Shown: piece after piece, positions 34,858-44,698 of the stretch
Numbering within the stretch: the first letter of the stretch is position 1
How the letters are laid out: each line of letters begins with the position of its first letter
Source of the DNA: Marinobacter algicola DG893
GTDB lineage: Bacteria > Pseudomonadota > Gammaproteobacteria > Pseudomonadales > Oleiphilaceae
Direction: 5' to 3'
Assembly: GCF_000170835.1 (NCBI RefSeq)
Contig: NZ_ABCP01000003.1
Coordinates: forward strand, 62,001-126,000
Length of the DNA stretch: 64,000 bases
Notes under the pieces: model-generated
What the model was told of the DNA's origin: nothing
The model's input: only the letters and a program-made list of their open reading frames with translations
Databases searched by the model: none
Made by a program: the position numbers and the translations under genes

Positions 34858-35826
34858 CTAGAATCCAGTCGGTGGTTTGTACCCCCTGAGTCTCTTTTTC
34901 GCCTCCACCAGCAATCTCCCCAAGGCAAATTTCAGACCATCAAACGGCGACTCTCCAGGAAACCTCGGAGACACACCAAACCGCCGCAACAGTCGATTCA
35001 GCGAATGGATATAGGCGTGCCTGCGGGTGGTTTTGGTATAGAAGACAATGCCAATGGACACCGTTACGCCGTTTTCCGGGGTCACCCAGGTGTTCTCGGT
35101 GCGTGTCGAGTGGGGAGAGGTGCTGGGGAAATAGACACCTTCTCCTGGCCCAAGGTCCCACTCGTAGCGAGCGTCCATGAACTCGTCTTTCAGGGTGACA
35201 TCGTGAAGGGACCTGTCGATGATGAAGCTTTCCACGGTGTGAGCAGGGATGATGTTCCGGTCGTGGGAATCCCACACGTTCATGATTTTACGCCCGTGTA
35301 TCTGCAGCCAGAAGTTGTTTTCCCGGTCGATATGAAAGGGTGTCACCGACGGAGGCGCGGAAATGAAAATAAACGCCTGTGGGCTGAAGATACCCGGTTG
35401 CTCCCGGTCGACCAGGTGCTCGACGGATGAGATGGCTTCATTGACGAGCCCGGCGTACTGCGGATCGGTCTCGGCATTGTACAGAGCCACCCAGGAGCCG
35501 GGTTCCGAGATATTTGCAAACACGTCGGAAAGATCACGCCCGTCCGGGCTTTCGGCATGATGAATGAACTTGGAACTCTGCTTGGCACCGGGAACGATAA
35601 AGCGGCATTGCTTTAAGGGCAGCAGGCGATGAGCCAGTGCTTCCAACTGATCAAGCTGGAGCAGAGGGTGTTCATAGAAGTTGTGCCCCAGGAGCGAGAT
35701 GCCGTTCAGAGAGAAGTCCGTTTCGTCCTCAACCCAAACCTTGAACCTGCCAGCGGGTGCCGCAGGCTGATCGCTTTTCGCTCGGTTTGCGGTTTCGGGA
35801 ACCGCTATTTGTTCAGCTGTATCCAT
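34858..35826 (-). CDS. JmjC/cupin-like Fe(II)-dependent oxygenase-type protein
   Basis: 322 residues. FHIDRENNFWLQIHGRKIMNVWD near residue 168 is split here as HID plus GRK, a JmjC/cupin_8 metal-site pattern. The second half of the site is probably in YFPSTSPHSTR near 240 (His). GPGEGVYFP is a typical strand before it. It may hydroxylate an amino acid or peptidyl intermediate. The gene lies at the downstream end of the NRPS operon, which begins at 51378, with 91 bp to the methyltransferase gene. Oxygenase activity is inferred from the motif only. Confidence 0.75.
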   Translation of the reverse strand: MDTAEQIAVPETANRAKSDQPAAPAGRFKVWVEDETDFSLNGISLLGHNFYEHPLLQLDQLEALAHRLLPLKQCRFIVPGAKQSSKFIHHAESPDGRDLSDVFANISEPGSWVALYNAETDPQYAGLVNEAISSVEHLVDREQPGIFSPQAFIFISAPPSVTPFHIDRENNFWLQIHGRKIMNVWDSHDRNIIPAHTVESFIIDRSLHDVTLKDEFMDARYEWDLGPGEGVYFPSTSPHSTRTENTWVTPENGVTVSIGIVFYTKTTRRHAYIHSLNRLLRRFGVSPRFPGESPFDGLKFALGRLLVEAKKRLRGYKPPTGF

Positions 35827-35917
35827 GCTCGCCTGCTCCTGCTCGGGATGGCGTTAGAAAATTATAGGTAGACCGCTGAAAGCCGTCAATTGGCCGGAAT
35901 GCGGGCCATAGCCTTGC

Positions 35918-36739
35918 TCATGTCGCATCGTTAACGGCGAAATAAAATCCATGGTAATGCTCTACTGTTTTTTCCAGATGGTAGGGAATTTCTATCCGGC
36001 GCGGGTTTTTCCACCTGTCCACCAGTCGGTATCCTGCCTTTTCCATGTCACTCACCAGATTGGCTTGTGAGGTGATGTGATAAGGCACCTCGCAGACTTC
36101 CAGGTATTGCAGTGTCCAGAAGTCTTCTGTCGGGTGGGCGGGTAGGTTGTGGACCAGCACATGCTGGGGGAGTCGCTTGAGCTGGCTCACGGTTTCGGCA
36201 ATGCTGGTGTCCATGTATTGCAGTGTTCCCGCCGTCATGAAGATATCGACGGCCTCTTCTTCACTCATGTCCTTGCTGTCGATGAATGCAAGCCGTGCTT
36301 CGTCTTTCTGGCTGGCGATCTTGCGCCCGGCGTCGACGGCCGCCGGCAACTCAGCAATCACCCATTGGAGCCCGTCGGGGTAGGGGAAGAAATTTTCAAA
36401 ACTGTAGAATCCCTGGCCGATACTGCCACCCAGTTCCAGTAGCCGTTGTGAGGGCTGCATCAGCCGTGAGAGCCAGAACATTAACGGGTAATCGATATCC
36501 AGTACCCGCTTGTCCAGGATCGGCATTTCCTGTTCCAGGTGTTCGCCTTTGTTCTCGTTGATGACATCGTATTCGTTGGCCAACTGGCTGATGGCGTGTT
36601 GTTGGGCTTGGTGGAAGGATTCGTAAACGCCCCGATAGGTGATCCCCAGCCGCTTCCTGGCCATGTGAAGGTAGAGATCATGGCCATAGGGCAGCAATTC
36701 GATGCTGTTGATAATACGGTTCTTCAAGGCTTTGTTCAC
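35918..36739 (-). CDS. Methyltransferase, TIGR04325-like
   Basis: 273 residues starting with GTG (AAAGGAG just upstream). RGVYESFHQAQQHA near residue 36 and the SAM-binding LLELGGSIGQGFYSF near 99 match the TIGR04325 methyltransferase family, often found with specialised or surface-polysaccharide biosynthesis genes. ADVFM-type strand VDIFMTAGTLQYMD is near 165. Substrate unknown; it could N- or O-methylate the assembly-line product or a sugar. It is transcribed after the CocE-type gene with a 37-bp gap. Confidence 0.82.
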   Translation of the reverse strand: MNKALKNRIINSIELLPYGHDLYLHMARKRLGITYRGVYESFHQAQQHAISQLANEYDVINENKGEHLEQEMPILDKRVLDIDYPLMFWLSRLMQPSQRLLELGGSIGQGFYSFENFFPYPDGLQWVIAELPAAVDAGRKIASQKDEARLAFIDSKDMSEEEAVDIFMTAGTLQYMDTSIAETVSQLKRLPQHVLVHNLPAHPTEDFWTLQYLEVCEVPYHITSQANLVSDMEKAGYRLVDRWKNPRRIEIPYHLEKTVEHYHGFYFAVNDAT

Positions 36740-36776
36740 TGTTGTCTCCTTTACGCAACGGATTGCGCCAGTGAGT

Positions 36777-38591
36777 CTATTCCGATGTTTTTATAGGTAA
36801 CGCCACGGAAGATGGAGTGTCTCCACCGAAGTACACCCTGTTGGTGGCGACAAACGTCTCCGAATCGCTGTATTCGTCTTTACCGGTGTTAAGGTTCCGT
36901 GCCAGGCGTGGGAAGTTGCTGCTCGAGATGTGGAACTCGAGCCGGTGCCCTTTCCGGAAGCGATAGGCTATGGGTCTCATTTCCAGTTCAACCCGGTAGA
37001 TGCGACCCGGTTTAACGGAGCTGGGGTTCTCGATACCGTTCCGATAACGAAGGCGGACGACGCCATCCTGCAGGTTGAAGGCCCTGCCATCCGGGTACTG
37101 GTCGACCATCTTGACGGTAAAATCCGTATCCGGGGCGCTGGTGGAAACATAGAGAACAACGTTGGCATTGCCGACCAGCTCCATGTCCTGCTCCAGTGGC
37201 TCACTCGAATAGACCAATACATCCTGACGTGATTTCAGTGGCCTCTGGTCGAGCGGCCCGGGTTTATCTTCCGGCCGGTAGGTGCAGCAAATTGGTCCGC
37301 CCAGGGTGGGAACGGGGTCCAGTGGATCGTAGGTGAACTCGTCATATACCCCGCCACTCTGTTCGGGGTTGCCGTTCAGGTCGGGCTCTTGCGCAAGACG
37401 ACTGTCGGGCATGAAATAGAAGCGTTGATTGCTGGTGGATGCGGGTGGCCATTGCTTGGAAGTATTCCATACCCCGGAGTGTATGGAGTAATACTCAAAC
37501 GTTGGCGGCAGGTCCGTTGGTTTGTCTTTCAGCCAGTGATCGAACCAATCAATGTAGGTCTGTCCGAAATCCTTGCCAGCGTATTCAAACGACATCTCAC
37601 CAATGGTGACTTCACCTGGCTTCAGCTTTCCCGCGCCGCAATGTACGCCCGGTGCAATCAATACTGGCTGGGACTTTGCGCGGGGGTGGCGGGCGTTTTC
37701 CGCCATGTGGTCGGCGAGTTTGAAGGTATTGTGCGCCGTTTGGTCGAACCAATCGTTGATATGCAGTGTGGCTACCGAAAACTCATCGTCCGGATGGGTG
37801 TACCCCTCGTCGTCCCACCAGGTGTCTGTCGGGGAATGGCTGATCAGGTCGTCGAAGCCGGTGTCGTAGGGAACGATCTTGTCCGCAATCCCTGAAACCG
37901 GCAGGTAATCCATATAGCTACGCATTCGCTCTTCGTAATCGTCGGGCCGTGGCGTTACCTTGAAATCCTTTGCGCCCTCAGCGGTGAACCATCCCAGCGA
38001 AGACGCCAGATTCAACACGCCGTTTTCGAACACACCGAAATAGCCAAACGTGTCCTTGACCTTGCCGGCGGCACCGCCAGCGCCGGATGCAATCATGGCA
38101 ATGTGATTCGGATGGTTGGCGGCGGCGAGTATGATCTGGCTTTCACCCAGGTACGAACAGCCAAACGTGCCGATTTTGTCGGTCGACCAGGGTTGCTCGA
38201 CCAACCAGTCGATGGTGTCGTAGCCGTCCTGTTTTGCAGTCCAGTAGGGGCTCTTGTAGCGACCCTCCGAATAAAACCGGCCACGGACATGTTGCACGAT
38301 TACGGCGTAATTATGTTTGACGAAATGCCGGACGGTGCTGAATTCGATACCGCCATAGGTGGTGCGGATATAGATGACCGGACGGCGCTCGTCACCAAGC
38401 GGCCGGTATACATCGGTGGCGAGCCGAACACCGTCGCGCATGGGAACCATGACGTTGCGGGCCCTTTGCATGTTTTCTCGCATGGGCAGGGTGATATCGC
38501 CCAGCCAAAGCTTTACGTCATCTGCCCGGTAGCCAAGCACGGCAAGGATGGCGATCAGGATCAGAGAACTGGTGATCAGGAATACTTTCAT
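36777..38591 (-). CDS. CocE/NonD family hydrolase (X-Pro dipeptidyl-peptidase S15 fold)
   Basis: 604 residues with an N-terminal signal anchor (LITSSLILIAILAVLGY), so it is probably periplasmic or membrane-bound. GTFGCSYLGESQ near residue 145 holds the serine nucleophile, LHINDWFDQ near 278 the Asp, and LIAPGVHCGA near 312 the His. The C-terminal jelly-roll domain (about 400-590) ends with KGHRLEFHISSSNFPR. The family hydrolyses esters, acyl-amides or X-Pro peptides. Overlapping the next hydrolase by 4 bp, it may release, trim or transfer the product exported by this operon. Confidence 0.86.
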   Translation of the reverse strand: MKVFLITSSLILIAILAVLGYRADDVKLWLGDITLPMRENMQRARNVMVPMRDGVRLATDVYRPLGDERRPVIYIRTTYGGIEFSTVRHFVKHNYAVIVQHVRGRFYSEGRYKSPYWTAKQDGYDTIDWLVEQPWSTDKIGTFGCSYLGESQIILAAANHPNHIAMIASGAGGAAGKVKDTFGYFGVFENGVLNLASSLGWFTAEGAKDFKVTPRPDDYEERMRSYMDYLPVSGIADKIVPYDTGFDDLISHSPTDTWWDDEGYTHPDDEFSVATLHINDWFDQTAHNTFKLADHMAENARHPRAKSQPVLIAPGVHCGAGKLKPGEVTIGEMSFEYAGKDFGQTYIDWFDHWLKDKPTDLPPTFEYYSIHSGVWNTSKQWPPASTSNQRFYFMPDSRLAQEPDLNGNPEQSGGVYDEFTYDPLDPVPTLGGPICCTYRPEDKPGPLDQRPLKSRQDVLVYSSEPLEQDMELVGNANVVLYVSTSAPDTDFTVKMVDQYPDGRAFNLQDGVVRLRYRNGIENPSSVKPGRIYRVELEMRPIAYRFRKGHRLEFHISSSNFPRLARNLNTGKDEYSDSETFVATNRVYFGGDTPSSVALPIKTSE

Positions 38592-39436
38592 TCCGGTTGC
38601 AGGGTCTTCAGGTGATCCAGGTGTTTATTGGCCCAGTCTGCAATGGTGCCAATCAGGCGTTGCCGATGCACTTCGATGGAGAAGATGTGCTTGGCATTGG
38701 GCCAGAAGACTTCCTCAATAATGGGTTCAAGGCCGTTGATGCCCATGGCAGAGGTGAACTGACCAAGTTTGTTGTAGTGATAGAGCGTCTGGCTGGTGAA
38801 CACGGCCAATACCCGGCCGTCTTTCTCCACCAGGCTCTCGAAGCACTGGTCCATATCGTTGTCGTTGGGCTCATCCCGGAGGTCCATGGGGGAATTCAGT
38901 AGAGAGCTTTCCCCGCTGGTATTCTGTTTGAGTCTGCGAGAGACAACCTTGTGGATATTCAACCACTTGTTTGGGTTGGTCAGCTTCCGGAGCAGTTCGC
39001 GTTTCGCGAAACCAGCGTCCTGACGGGACACCGGGTCCAGCAGGATGAGCCCCTTGATGGATGGATCCTGGGCGCAGAGTTTGATGCCGTTGTCGGCGCC
39101 GGAACACAAACCGAAGATCAGCAGCGGCCTGGAACCATAGAGTTTTTCCAGGGACTTCTTCATAAATGACCAGTCGAGGGCCACGGATTCCCGATTTGTC
39201 ATGGTCTCGCGGGCTGGGGAGTCGCCCTTGCCAGAGAGGTCCACCCGCAATGCAATATAACCCAGTTCCGCGAGTTGCCGGCCGAGCAGCACATTCAGTC
39301 GGTAGGGCTCCGCCCGGTGTGACAGGCCGGCATTCAGCAATACCGCGATGGGGCTGTTGAAGGTGTCTTCAGGTTCGGAGAGAACACCAATGCCATGCTG
39401 GTGTTCGCCATAGGTGAATATCCGTTCCTTGATCAT
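38588..39436 (-). CDS. Exosortase A-associated alpha/beta hydrolase, Cys nucleophile
   Basis: 282 residues with an alpha/beta-hydrolase fold. The oxyanion/nucleophile region reads LLIFGLCSGADNG, so Cys111 stands where Ser is usual; VDLSGKGDSP near residue 65 and VFWPNAKHIF near 251 (likely His) fit the fold. It resembles exosortase-A-associated hydrolase 1. In known XrtA loci such hydrolase pairs sit beside a ligase, carrier protein and PLP enzyme; here they sit beside an NRPS-PKS. It could act as a thioesterase or acyltransferase releasing the carrier-bound product. Overlaps both neighbours by 4 bp. Confidence 0.8.
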   Translation of the reverse strand: MIKERIFTYGEHQHGIGVLSEPEDTFNSPIAVLLNAGLSHRAEPYRLNVLLGRQLAELGYIALRVDLSGKGDSPARETMTNRESVALDWSFMKKSLEKLYGSRPLLIFGLCSGADNGIKLCAQDPSIKGLILLDPVSRQDAGFAKRELLRKLTNPNKWLNIHKVVSRRLKQNTSGESSLLNSPMDLRDEPNDNDMDQCFESLVEKDGRVLAVFTSQTLYHYNKLGQFTSAMGINGLEPIIEEVFWPNAKHIFSIEVHRQRLIGTIADWANKHLDHLKTLQPE

Positions 39437-40176
39437 ACGAACACCCTATCCAGCAAAGCCTCGAGTACCGGCTTCTGGGTGATTACGCCGTCATGGTAAT
39501 ATGGCCAATCGTAGCTGAGGCCGGGATAGGCGCAGTTGCTTAGCCCGGAGTTCGGGCAAAATTCCGGATCGGTCGAGACGGTGAAGCACAGGCCGGGGTT
39601 ATTCAAGGTACTTTCGGGAATAGCCAGTTCGCGCATGCCGGTTACCAGCTCTGGGGGAAGGTCGAAATTCCTGTACTCTATATTCTCGAAGGGAACATTG
39701 TTCTCGCGTGCCGCTGATTGGTGCCGCTGGCGCAGGATGGCGTCGATCTCATTCAGCCACTCAACGTAGCGTTCGCCGGACAGCACTGGGTCCCAGAACA
39801 GGAAGTCCTTTACGGAAGCATGGTTAATCTGTGCCGCCAGTGTTGCACCGAACCGAACGCCCAGTAACACCACATGGTTGGCTCCGGAGACCGCGATGGC
39901 TTCATCAATCGCTTTCTCTATATCGGACAACCAGCCTTCTGTCGTTGCCTCTGACAACAGTCCCTGGGATTCAGCTGTTCCGTAGTAGTCGAAGCGAAAC
40001 GCATGATTACCACGTTCAGAAATGGCCACGGACAATTCCGACAAGGCGCGGTAGGTGCGCCGGTATTCGTCAAAGAGCGGTGGGCACACAACCACGACTT
40101 TTTCTGCGTTTGGGTCCATCGCAGACGAGTAACAGCCAAACAGGCGGCTGTCATCAAAGAAAAAAGGTTCTATCAT
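39433..40176 (-). CDS. Exosortase A-associated alpha/beta hydrolase 2-like, nucleophile replaced by Arg
   Basis: 247 residues. FDYYGTAESQG near residue 62 and VVLLGVRFGATLA near 103 show the alpha/beta-hydrolase fold, but the GxSxG position is GVRFG, with Arg108 in place of the serine. The partner gene downstream keeps a Cys. The two may form a complex where this subunit is structural. It lies 16 bp after the second synthase gene and overlaps the first hydrolase. The family match to exosortase-A hydrolase 2 is from memory of its typical GLRLG motif. Confidence 0.76.
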   Translation of the reverse strand: MIEPFFFDDSRLFGCYSSAMDPNAEKVVVVCPPLFDEYRRTYRALSELSVAISERGNHAFRFDYYGTAESQGLLSEATTEGWLSDIEKAIDEAIAVSGANHVVLLGVRFGATLAAQINHASVKDFLFWDPVLSGERYVEWLNEIDAILRQRHQSAARENNVPFENIEYRNFDLPPELVTGMRELAIPESTLNNPGLCFTVSTDPEFCPNSGLSNCAYPGLSYDWPYYHDGVITQKPVLEALLDRVFV

Positions 40177-40192
40177 TGCCCGTTACTTCCCG

Positions 40193-43100
40193 TCATGACT
40201 GAAACAGCTTTCTCCAGAATGGCTTCCTGGCGACCGGTGCTACTGTTCGGCTTGGCACAGAAGGCGCATCATTTATAAGTCTTTCCAGATCCGCGACAAG
40301 CCCGGCAAACGTTTCCTTCAACGATTGCACCGTCTCTGCGCCAATCGATGCCTCGTTGTAGTCAAACACGCCAATGAAACCGCCGGGCTGGATGCGCACC
40401 CAGAACTCCACGGCGTACTCGGTGTTCAGGCGGGGCAGGTCCAGTTGCCTGAGCGCGAGGTCGGCGATGGAGGTGGGCCGGTTGCGAATGTCCTGAAAGG
40501 CAAAGCTGGCCTGGACAAACTCCGGAAACAGCTTTCTTTCGGCAGGCGTATTCCTGACGATATCGGCGTAGGTCACGGCTTGGTGATCCAGTGTTTCCCT
40601 GAGTTGGCTGCCCAGGCTGGCAATGCGTTCCCTGAAGCTTGCGGATGGCGCCTGAAGTAAACAGGGGATGGTCGTTACAAAGCTGCCAATCAGGTTGATC
40701 ACGTCGGCGCGTTGACGACCGGAGGTAGGCACGCCCAGCACAATGTTGTTGTCTTTGTGCGCCCGGGAGATGGTCTCGGCGAACAGACAAAACAGGACTT
40801 CGTGAAGTTTGAGCCCGAGCTCACTGCCTATTTTTTCCACCGTTGCAAGATTGGCTTCCGGGAACTCAAGAGTCTCCCGGGCACATTGGTTGGGCTTGGC
40901 CTTGTTTGCGCTTGTCAGGGCCTCGGGTTCCAGGATGTGGGTGAGTTTGGCCCTGTGGTAATCAACATCCTCAGTTGACGCACCTTTTTCAATGGACCAC
41001 TCAGCATAATCCCGAAATTCGAAGGCCAGCTTGTTGGGCTTTTCCCGTTCTGTATTGCTCAGTACCAGATAAGCGTCCTCCAGTTCCTTGAGGAAGATAT
41101 CGAATGACCAGCCATCGAAGATCAGTTGGTGAGGTACGAATACGTAGTGATAACGAGAACCGCCCAGTATAAACAGCGTGGAGCGGAACAGCGGTCGGTC
41201 GAGCACCTTGAAGGGTTTGAACGCCAGGTCCCGGGAGTGTTTCAACGCCACTTCCTCGGGATTGTCCTCGCCGGTCAGATCAACAACATCGAGCACGGGA
41301 GCCTGTTTCAGCGGCAGGATGCCTTGCTGGTAACGGCTGTCCACCTGGGTTATGACCGTTCGCAACGCGGTCTGGCGCTCGAACACTTTCGCAAGGCTGC
41401 GAGTGAAGATGTCGATCTTCAAATCGCCTTCGAGGAACCAGGATGCGGGCAGGTTGTTGCAGACGTTATCCGGGTAGGACAACTGGCGTACAAGCATCCG
41501 TGTCTGTTCGTGGCTCAACAAGCGCCTCTGTGCCGTGGGCAGTTCCGCCGGTGAGTCTTCGTGTTCGGTGGAGGCTGGCTTGCTGTGAGAGACTTTCTCG
41601 GCAATTTCACTGAGACTGAGCCCAACAATGTCCTCCGGCGTCAGTTTGATGCCGGTCTGGCTCTCTATCCTGCGAATGGCCTGCAGGGCGAGCAATGAGT
41701 GACCCCCCAAGCTAAAGAAGTTGTCCTCGCGCACAATCCGTGACTTGGAGTTGAGTACGTCGGACCAGACATCGGCAATCATCTCTTCGGTCTGGTTCGC
41801 CAACGCGGAGGCCTTGAGGATACTGGACTCGCGAAGCTCAGGTTTGGGCAGGCGGCGCCGGTCCATCTTACCGCTGGGGCTCAGGGGAACGGCCTCGATG
41901 GCGATGATGTACTGGGGAATCATATACGCCGGTAACACCTTCCGCAGTTCCTTGCGGATGTTTACCACATTGGGTTCGTTCCCGGATTCGGAAACCACAC
42001 AGCCAACGATGCGAGCGTCGCCCGGCGACAGCTCCCAGACATACGCACAGGCGGACTTGACGTCCGGGCAGGTGACGAGGGCGGATTCGATATCACCCAG
42101 CTCAATACGATAGCCGCGCACCTTCACCTGGTCATCCATTCGGCCCAGATGCTGGAGGTTGCCGTCCGGGTCCCACTTGGCGAGGTCACCGGTGGCGTAC
42201 AGTCGGCCGTGGGTTGGGTGGTCAACGTATTTTTCCGCAGTGAGCTCGGGCCGATTGTGGTAACCCGTTGCCAGCCCAAGGCCGCCGATGTACAGCTCGC
42301 CCGGGCAGGAAAGAGGCAACGGATTACATTCCCGATCAAGAATATGCACCTGGGTATTGCCGATGGGCTGACCGATGGAGATCAGTCTGTCGGTCAGGCG
42401 CAATCGGTGGCAGGTGGACCAGACGGTGGTTTCGGTGGGGCCGTACATATTCCACAGTTCGTCCAGGCATCCGAGCAGATCCCGCACCAGATCCTGGGGC
42501 AGTGGTTCACCGCCGCAGAGCCCCCTCATCCTTACGCCATCCTGCCGCCAGTCCGTATCCAGCAGTATGCGCCAGGTTGCCGGGGTGGCCTGCATGATGG
42601 AGATCTGGTGGTCGAGAATCAGTTGGCGCAGTTTCTCACCGTCCTTCACGCTGTCCTTGTCGGCAATCACGGTGGTAGCACCCTGGGTCAGGGGTAGCAA
42701 AAGCTCCAGGAAGGAGATATCGAAGGAGAAGGTGGTCACCGCGAGCAAGCGGTCCGTGGCCACGCAGCCTGGTTTCTCGGCCATGCTCTCGAGGAAGTTG
42801 ATCAATGCCCGGTGAGGGACCAGCACACCCTTGGGTTTGCCGGTGGAACCGGAGGTGTAGATGATGTAGGCCGTTTGCTCCGGGGCGATATTGACCGGTG
42901 GCAGGGACGACGAAGCAGCCGCATTCTGGTTAACCGCCTCGTTGATATCGACTTTGACCAGGTCCAGGCCAGCGATCGCCGCTGGTGTTTGTGGATCGAC
43001 GATAACGGCGGAGGCCTCGGAGTCTTCAATCATGTGCTGCAAGCGGGCTTCCGGAAAATCCGGGTCCAGGGGAAGGTAAATCGCCCCCAGCTTGAGGATA

Positions 43101-44698
43101 CCGATAATCGCGGCCAGGGCAGCGTCTGAGCGCTCGACACATACCGCCACCGTATTGCTTGCGGCGATACCCTGGCTGGCAAGGATGGCGGCCACAGCAT
43201 TACTGCGTTCTTCAAGCTCCTGGTAAGTCCAGCGACGGTCGCCAAACTCGCAGGCCACGGCATCCGGCGTGGTGGAGACATGGTGCTGAAGGGCTTCGAT
43301 GACTGTGCCATGGGTCATGTCGCGCTGGGTGTCGTTGGCGCGCTGAACCACGTTTGGTTCCTGTTCTGCCAGGGCAATGCTGCCTACAGCCACCTCTGCA
43401 TCCGTCGTGGCGGACGACAGGACCTTTTCCAGGGCTTGCAGCCAGGACACGATGGTGGCCTCGCTGAATAGCGCCGTGGAATAAGTAGCCTCGATGGTCA
43501 GGCTGTCGGACGAGGGCAGGATGTTCAGGAACATCTCGAAGTTTTCCGCGGCACGGGGCACGGTCCTGACTTTGCCTTCAATATCGCCAAACCGGATGGT
43601 TTCCAGGGGCTGGTCAATGTTGAAAATGGTGTTGATCAGCGGAACACGGGTTCGGTCAACGTTGATGGCTTCAATGAGCTTGCCGAACGTGAAGTTTGAA
43701 TGCTCGGTGGCATTGAGTACTTCGGATTTGACCTGCTTGCACAGCTCAGAAAACCGGGTATCCGGTGTCAGTTGTGTGCGGATTGGCAGCAGGTGCACCA
43801 TGTGGCCAACCTGTTTGAGGCGGTTCTGTGTGGCCTGGCCCGCAACGGGAAGCCCCACCACCATATCGTCGCTGGACGTCAGGCGATGCAGCAGCACGAA
43901 ATACCCCGCCAACACCATATTCACCATGCTGACTTTCATGGCGGCTGCGGCTTTGGGCAGTCGCTTGGCCAGTTCCGGGTCTATCCGGTAATCCAGCCGG
44001 GTTGCTTCGAAGGTTCGAAAATGGGGCCGCGGGTAATCCAGGGGCAGATCCAGGTTCGGCGGCACCTCGGCAAAGCGATTGATCCAGTAATCGTTGTCGA
44101 TGTTGCTGATCTCTTTGGAATCCACCATCTCCGCGTAATCGAAGAAGGAGATATCCGCCCCGCTGTCGACGGATTGCGCGCGCTGAGTGCCATAGGATTC
44201 GGCCAGCTCGGTCAGCATCAGCCCGATGGACCAGCCGTCACAGACAATATGATGGGCGGCCAAAACCAGTTCGTGGGTGTTGCTGTCGAGCTTCATCAGC
44301 CATGCGAACAGGAGCGGGCCTTCTTCCAGGTTCATGGGGGAGATGGCGATGTTCTTCCAAAGGTCTTTAATGGCGGCTTCCTGTTCGCTCGGGGTACCGT
44401 CACTGATGTCTTCCACCTCCAGTCTGAACGTAGAGGTGTCATGCAGGCAGATTTCCGTGCCGTTCCTGGAAAACGTCGCTCTCAGGATGTCGTGTTTGGC
44501 AATCAGGCCATCGAAGCATTGGCGGAGCAAATCGATGTCGAGGTTGCCTGACAGTTTGACGGATACGGCCTCATTAAACGCCGTATTGGCAACGTCACTG
44601 ATCTGGGCAGAGGCGATGATCTCCCTTTGTGGTCCTGTTGCGGGGGCAACCCGCAACAGTTCACCACCGGCGAACGGATTGAAGCTGGCGGAACTCAT
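40193..44698 (-). CDS. NRPS module C-A-PCP-C, last condensation domain lacks catalytic His
   Basis: 1501 residues. Condensation domain 1 (about 15-445) has HHIVCDGW (149-156). The adenylation domain (about 470-955) has YTSGSTGKPKG and GELYIGGLGLATGY. By manual alignment the specificity residues read D-I-L-A-L-G-M-V-W-K, closest to glycine-type codes, tentative. The carrier domain has GGHS (Ser1001). A second condensation domain (about 1055-1480) reads HQLIFDG at 1190-1196, so Gln replaces the catalytic second His. No thioesterase or reductase domain follows, so release must use another route. It takes the beta-amino intermediate from the upstream synthase, which it overlaps by 4 bp. Confidence 0.92.
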   Translation of the reverse strand: MSSASFNPFAGGELLRVAPATGPQREIIASAQISDVANTAFNEAVSVKLSGNLDIDLLRQCFDGLIAKHDILRATFSRNGTEICLHDTSTFRLEVEDISDGTPSEQEAAIKDLWKNIAISPMNLEEGPLLFAWLMKLDSNTHELVLAAHHIVCDGWSIGLMLTELAESYGTQRAQSVDSGADISFFDYAEMVDSKEISNIDNDYWINRFAEVPPNLDLPLDYPRPHFRTFEATRLDYRIDPELAKRLPKAAAAMKVSMVNMVLAGYFVLLHRLTSSDDMVVGLPVAGQATQNRLKQVGHMVHLLPIRTQLTPDTRFSELCKQVKSEVLNATEHSNFTFGKLIEAINVDRTRVPLINTIFNIDQPLETIRFGDIEGKVRTVPRAAENFEMFLNILPSSDSLTIEATYSTALFSEATIVSWLQALEKVLSSATTDAEVAVGSIALAEQEPNVVQRANDTQRDMTHGTVIEALQHHVSTTPDAVACEFGDRRWTYQELEERSNAVAAILASQGIAASNTVAVCVERSDAALAAIIGILKLGAIYLPLDPDFPEARLQHMIEDSEASAVIVDPQTPAAIAGLDLVKVDINEAVNQNAAASSSLPPVNIAPEQTAYIIYTSGSTGKPKGVLVPHRALINFLESMAEKPGCVATDRLLAVTTFSFDISFLELLLPLTQGATTVIADKDSVKDGEKLRQLILDHQISIMQATPATWRILLDTDWRQDGVRMRGLCGGEPLPQDLVRDLLGCLDELWNMYGPTETTVWSTCHRLRLTDRLISIGQPIGNTQVHILDRECNPLPLSCPGELYIGGLGLATGYHNRPELTAEKYVDHPTHGRLYATGDLAKWDPDGNLQHLGRMDDQVKVRGYRIELGDIESALVTCPDVKSACAYVWELSPGDARIVGCVVSESGNEPNVVNIRKELRKVLPAYMIPQYIIAIEAVPLSPSGKMDRRRLPKPELRESSILKASALANQTEEMIADVWSDVLNSKSRIVREDNFFSLGGHSLLALQAIRRIESQTGIKLTPEDIVGLSLSEIAEKVSHSKPASTEHEDSPAELPTAQRRLLSHEQTRMLVRQLSYPDNVCNNLPASWFLEGDLKIDIFTRSLAKVFERQTALRTVITQVDSRYQQGILPLKQAPVLDVVDLTGEDNPEEVALKHSRDLAFKPFKVLDRPLFRSTLFILGGSRYHYVFVPHQLIFDGWSFDIFLKELEDAYLVLSNTEREKPNKLAFEFRDYAEWSIEKGASTEDVDYHRAKLTHILEPEALTSANKAKPNQCARETLEFPEANLATVEKIGSELGLKLHEVLFCLFAETISRAHKDNNIVLGVPTSGRQRADVINLIGSFVTTIPCLLQAPSASFRERIASLGSQLRETLDHQAVTYADIVRNTPAERKLFPEFVQASFAFQDIRNRPTSIADLALRQLDLPRLNTEYAVEFWVRIQPGGFIGVFDYNEASIGAETVQSLKETFAGLVADLERLINDAPSVPSRTVAPVARKPFWRKLFQS

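Noticed and set aside
43700..44551. Plus-strand 283-codon frame inside the NRPS gene
   Set aside because: It lies fully antisense to the first condensation domain; its His and Gly-rich sequence matches nothing known.
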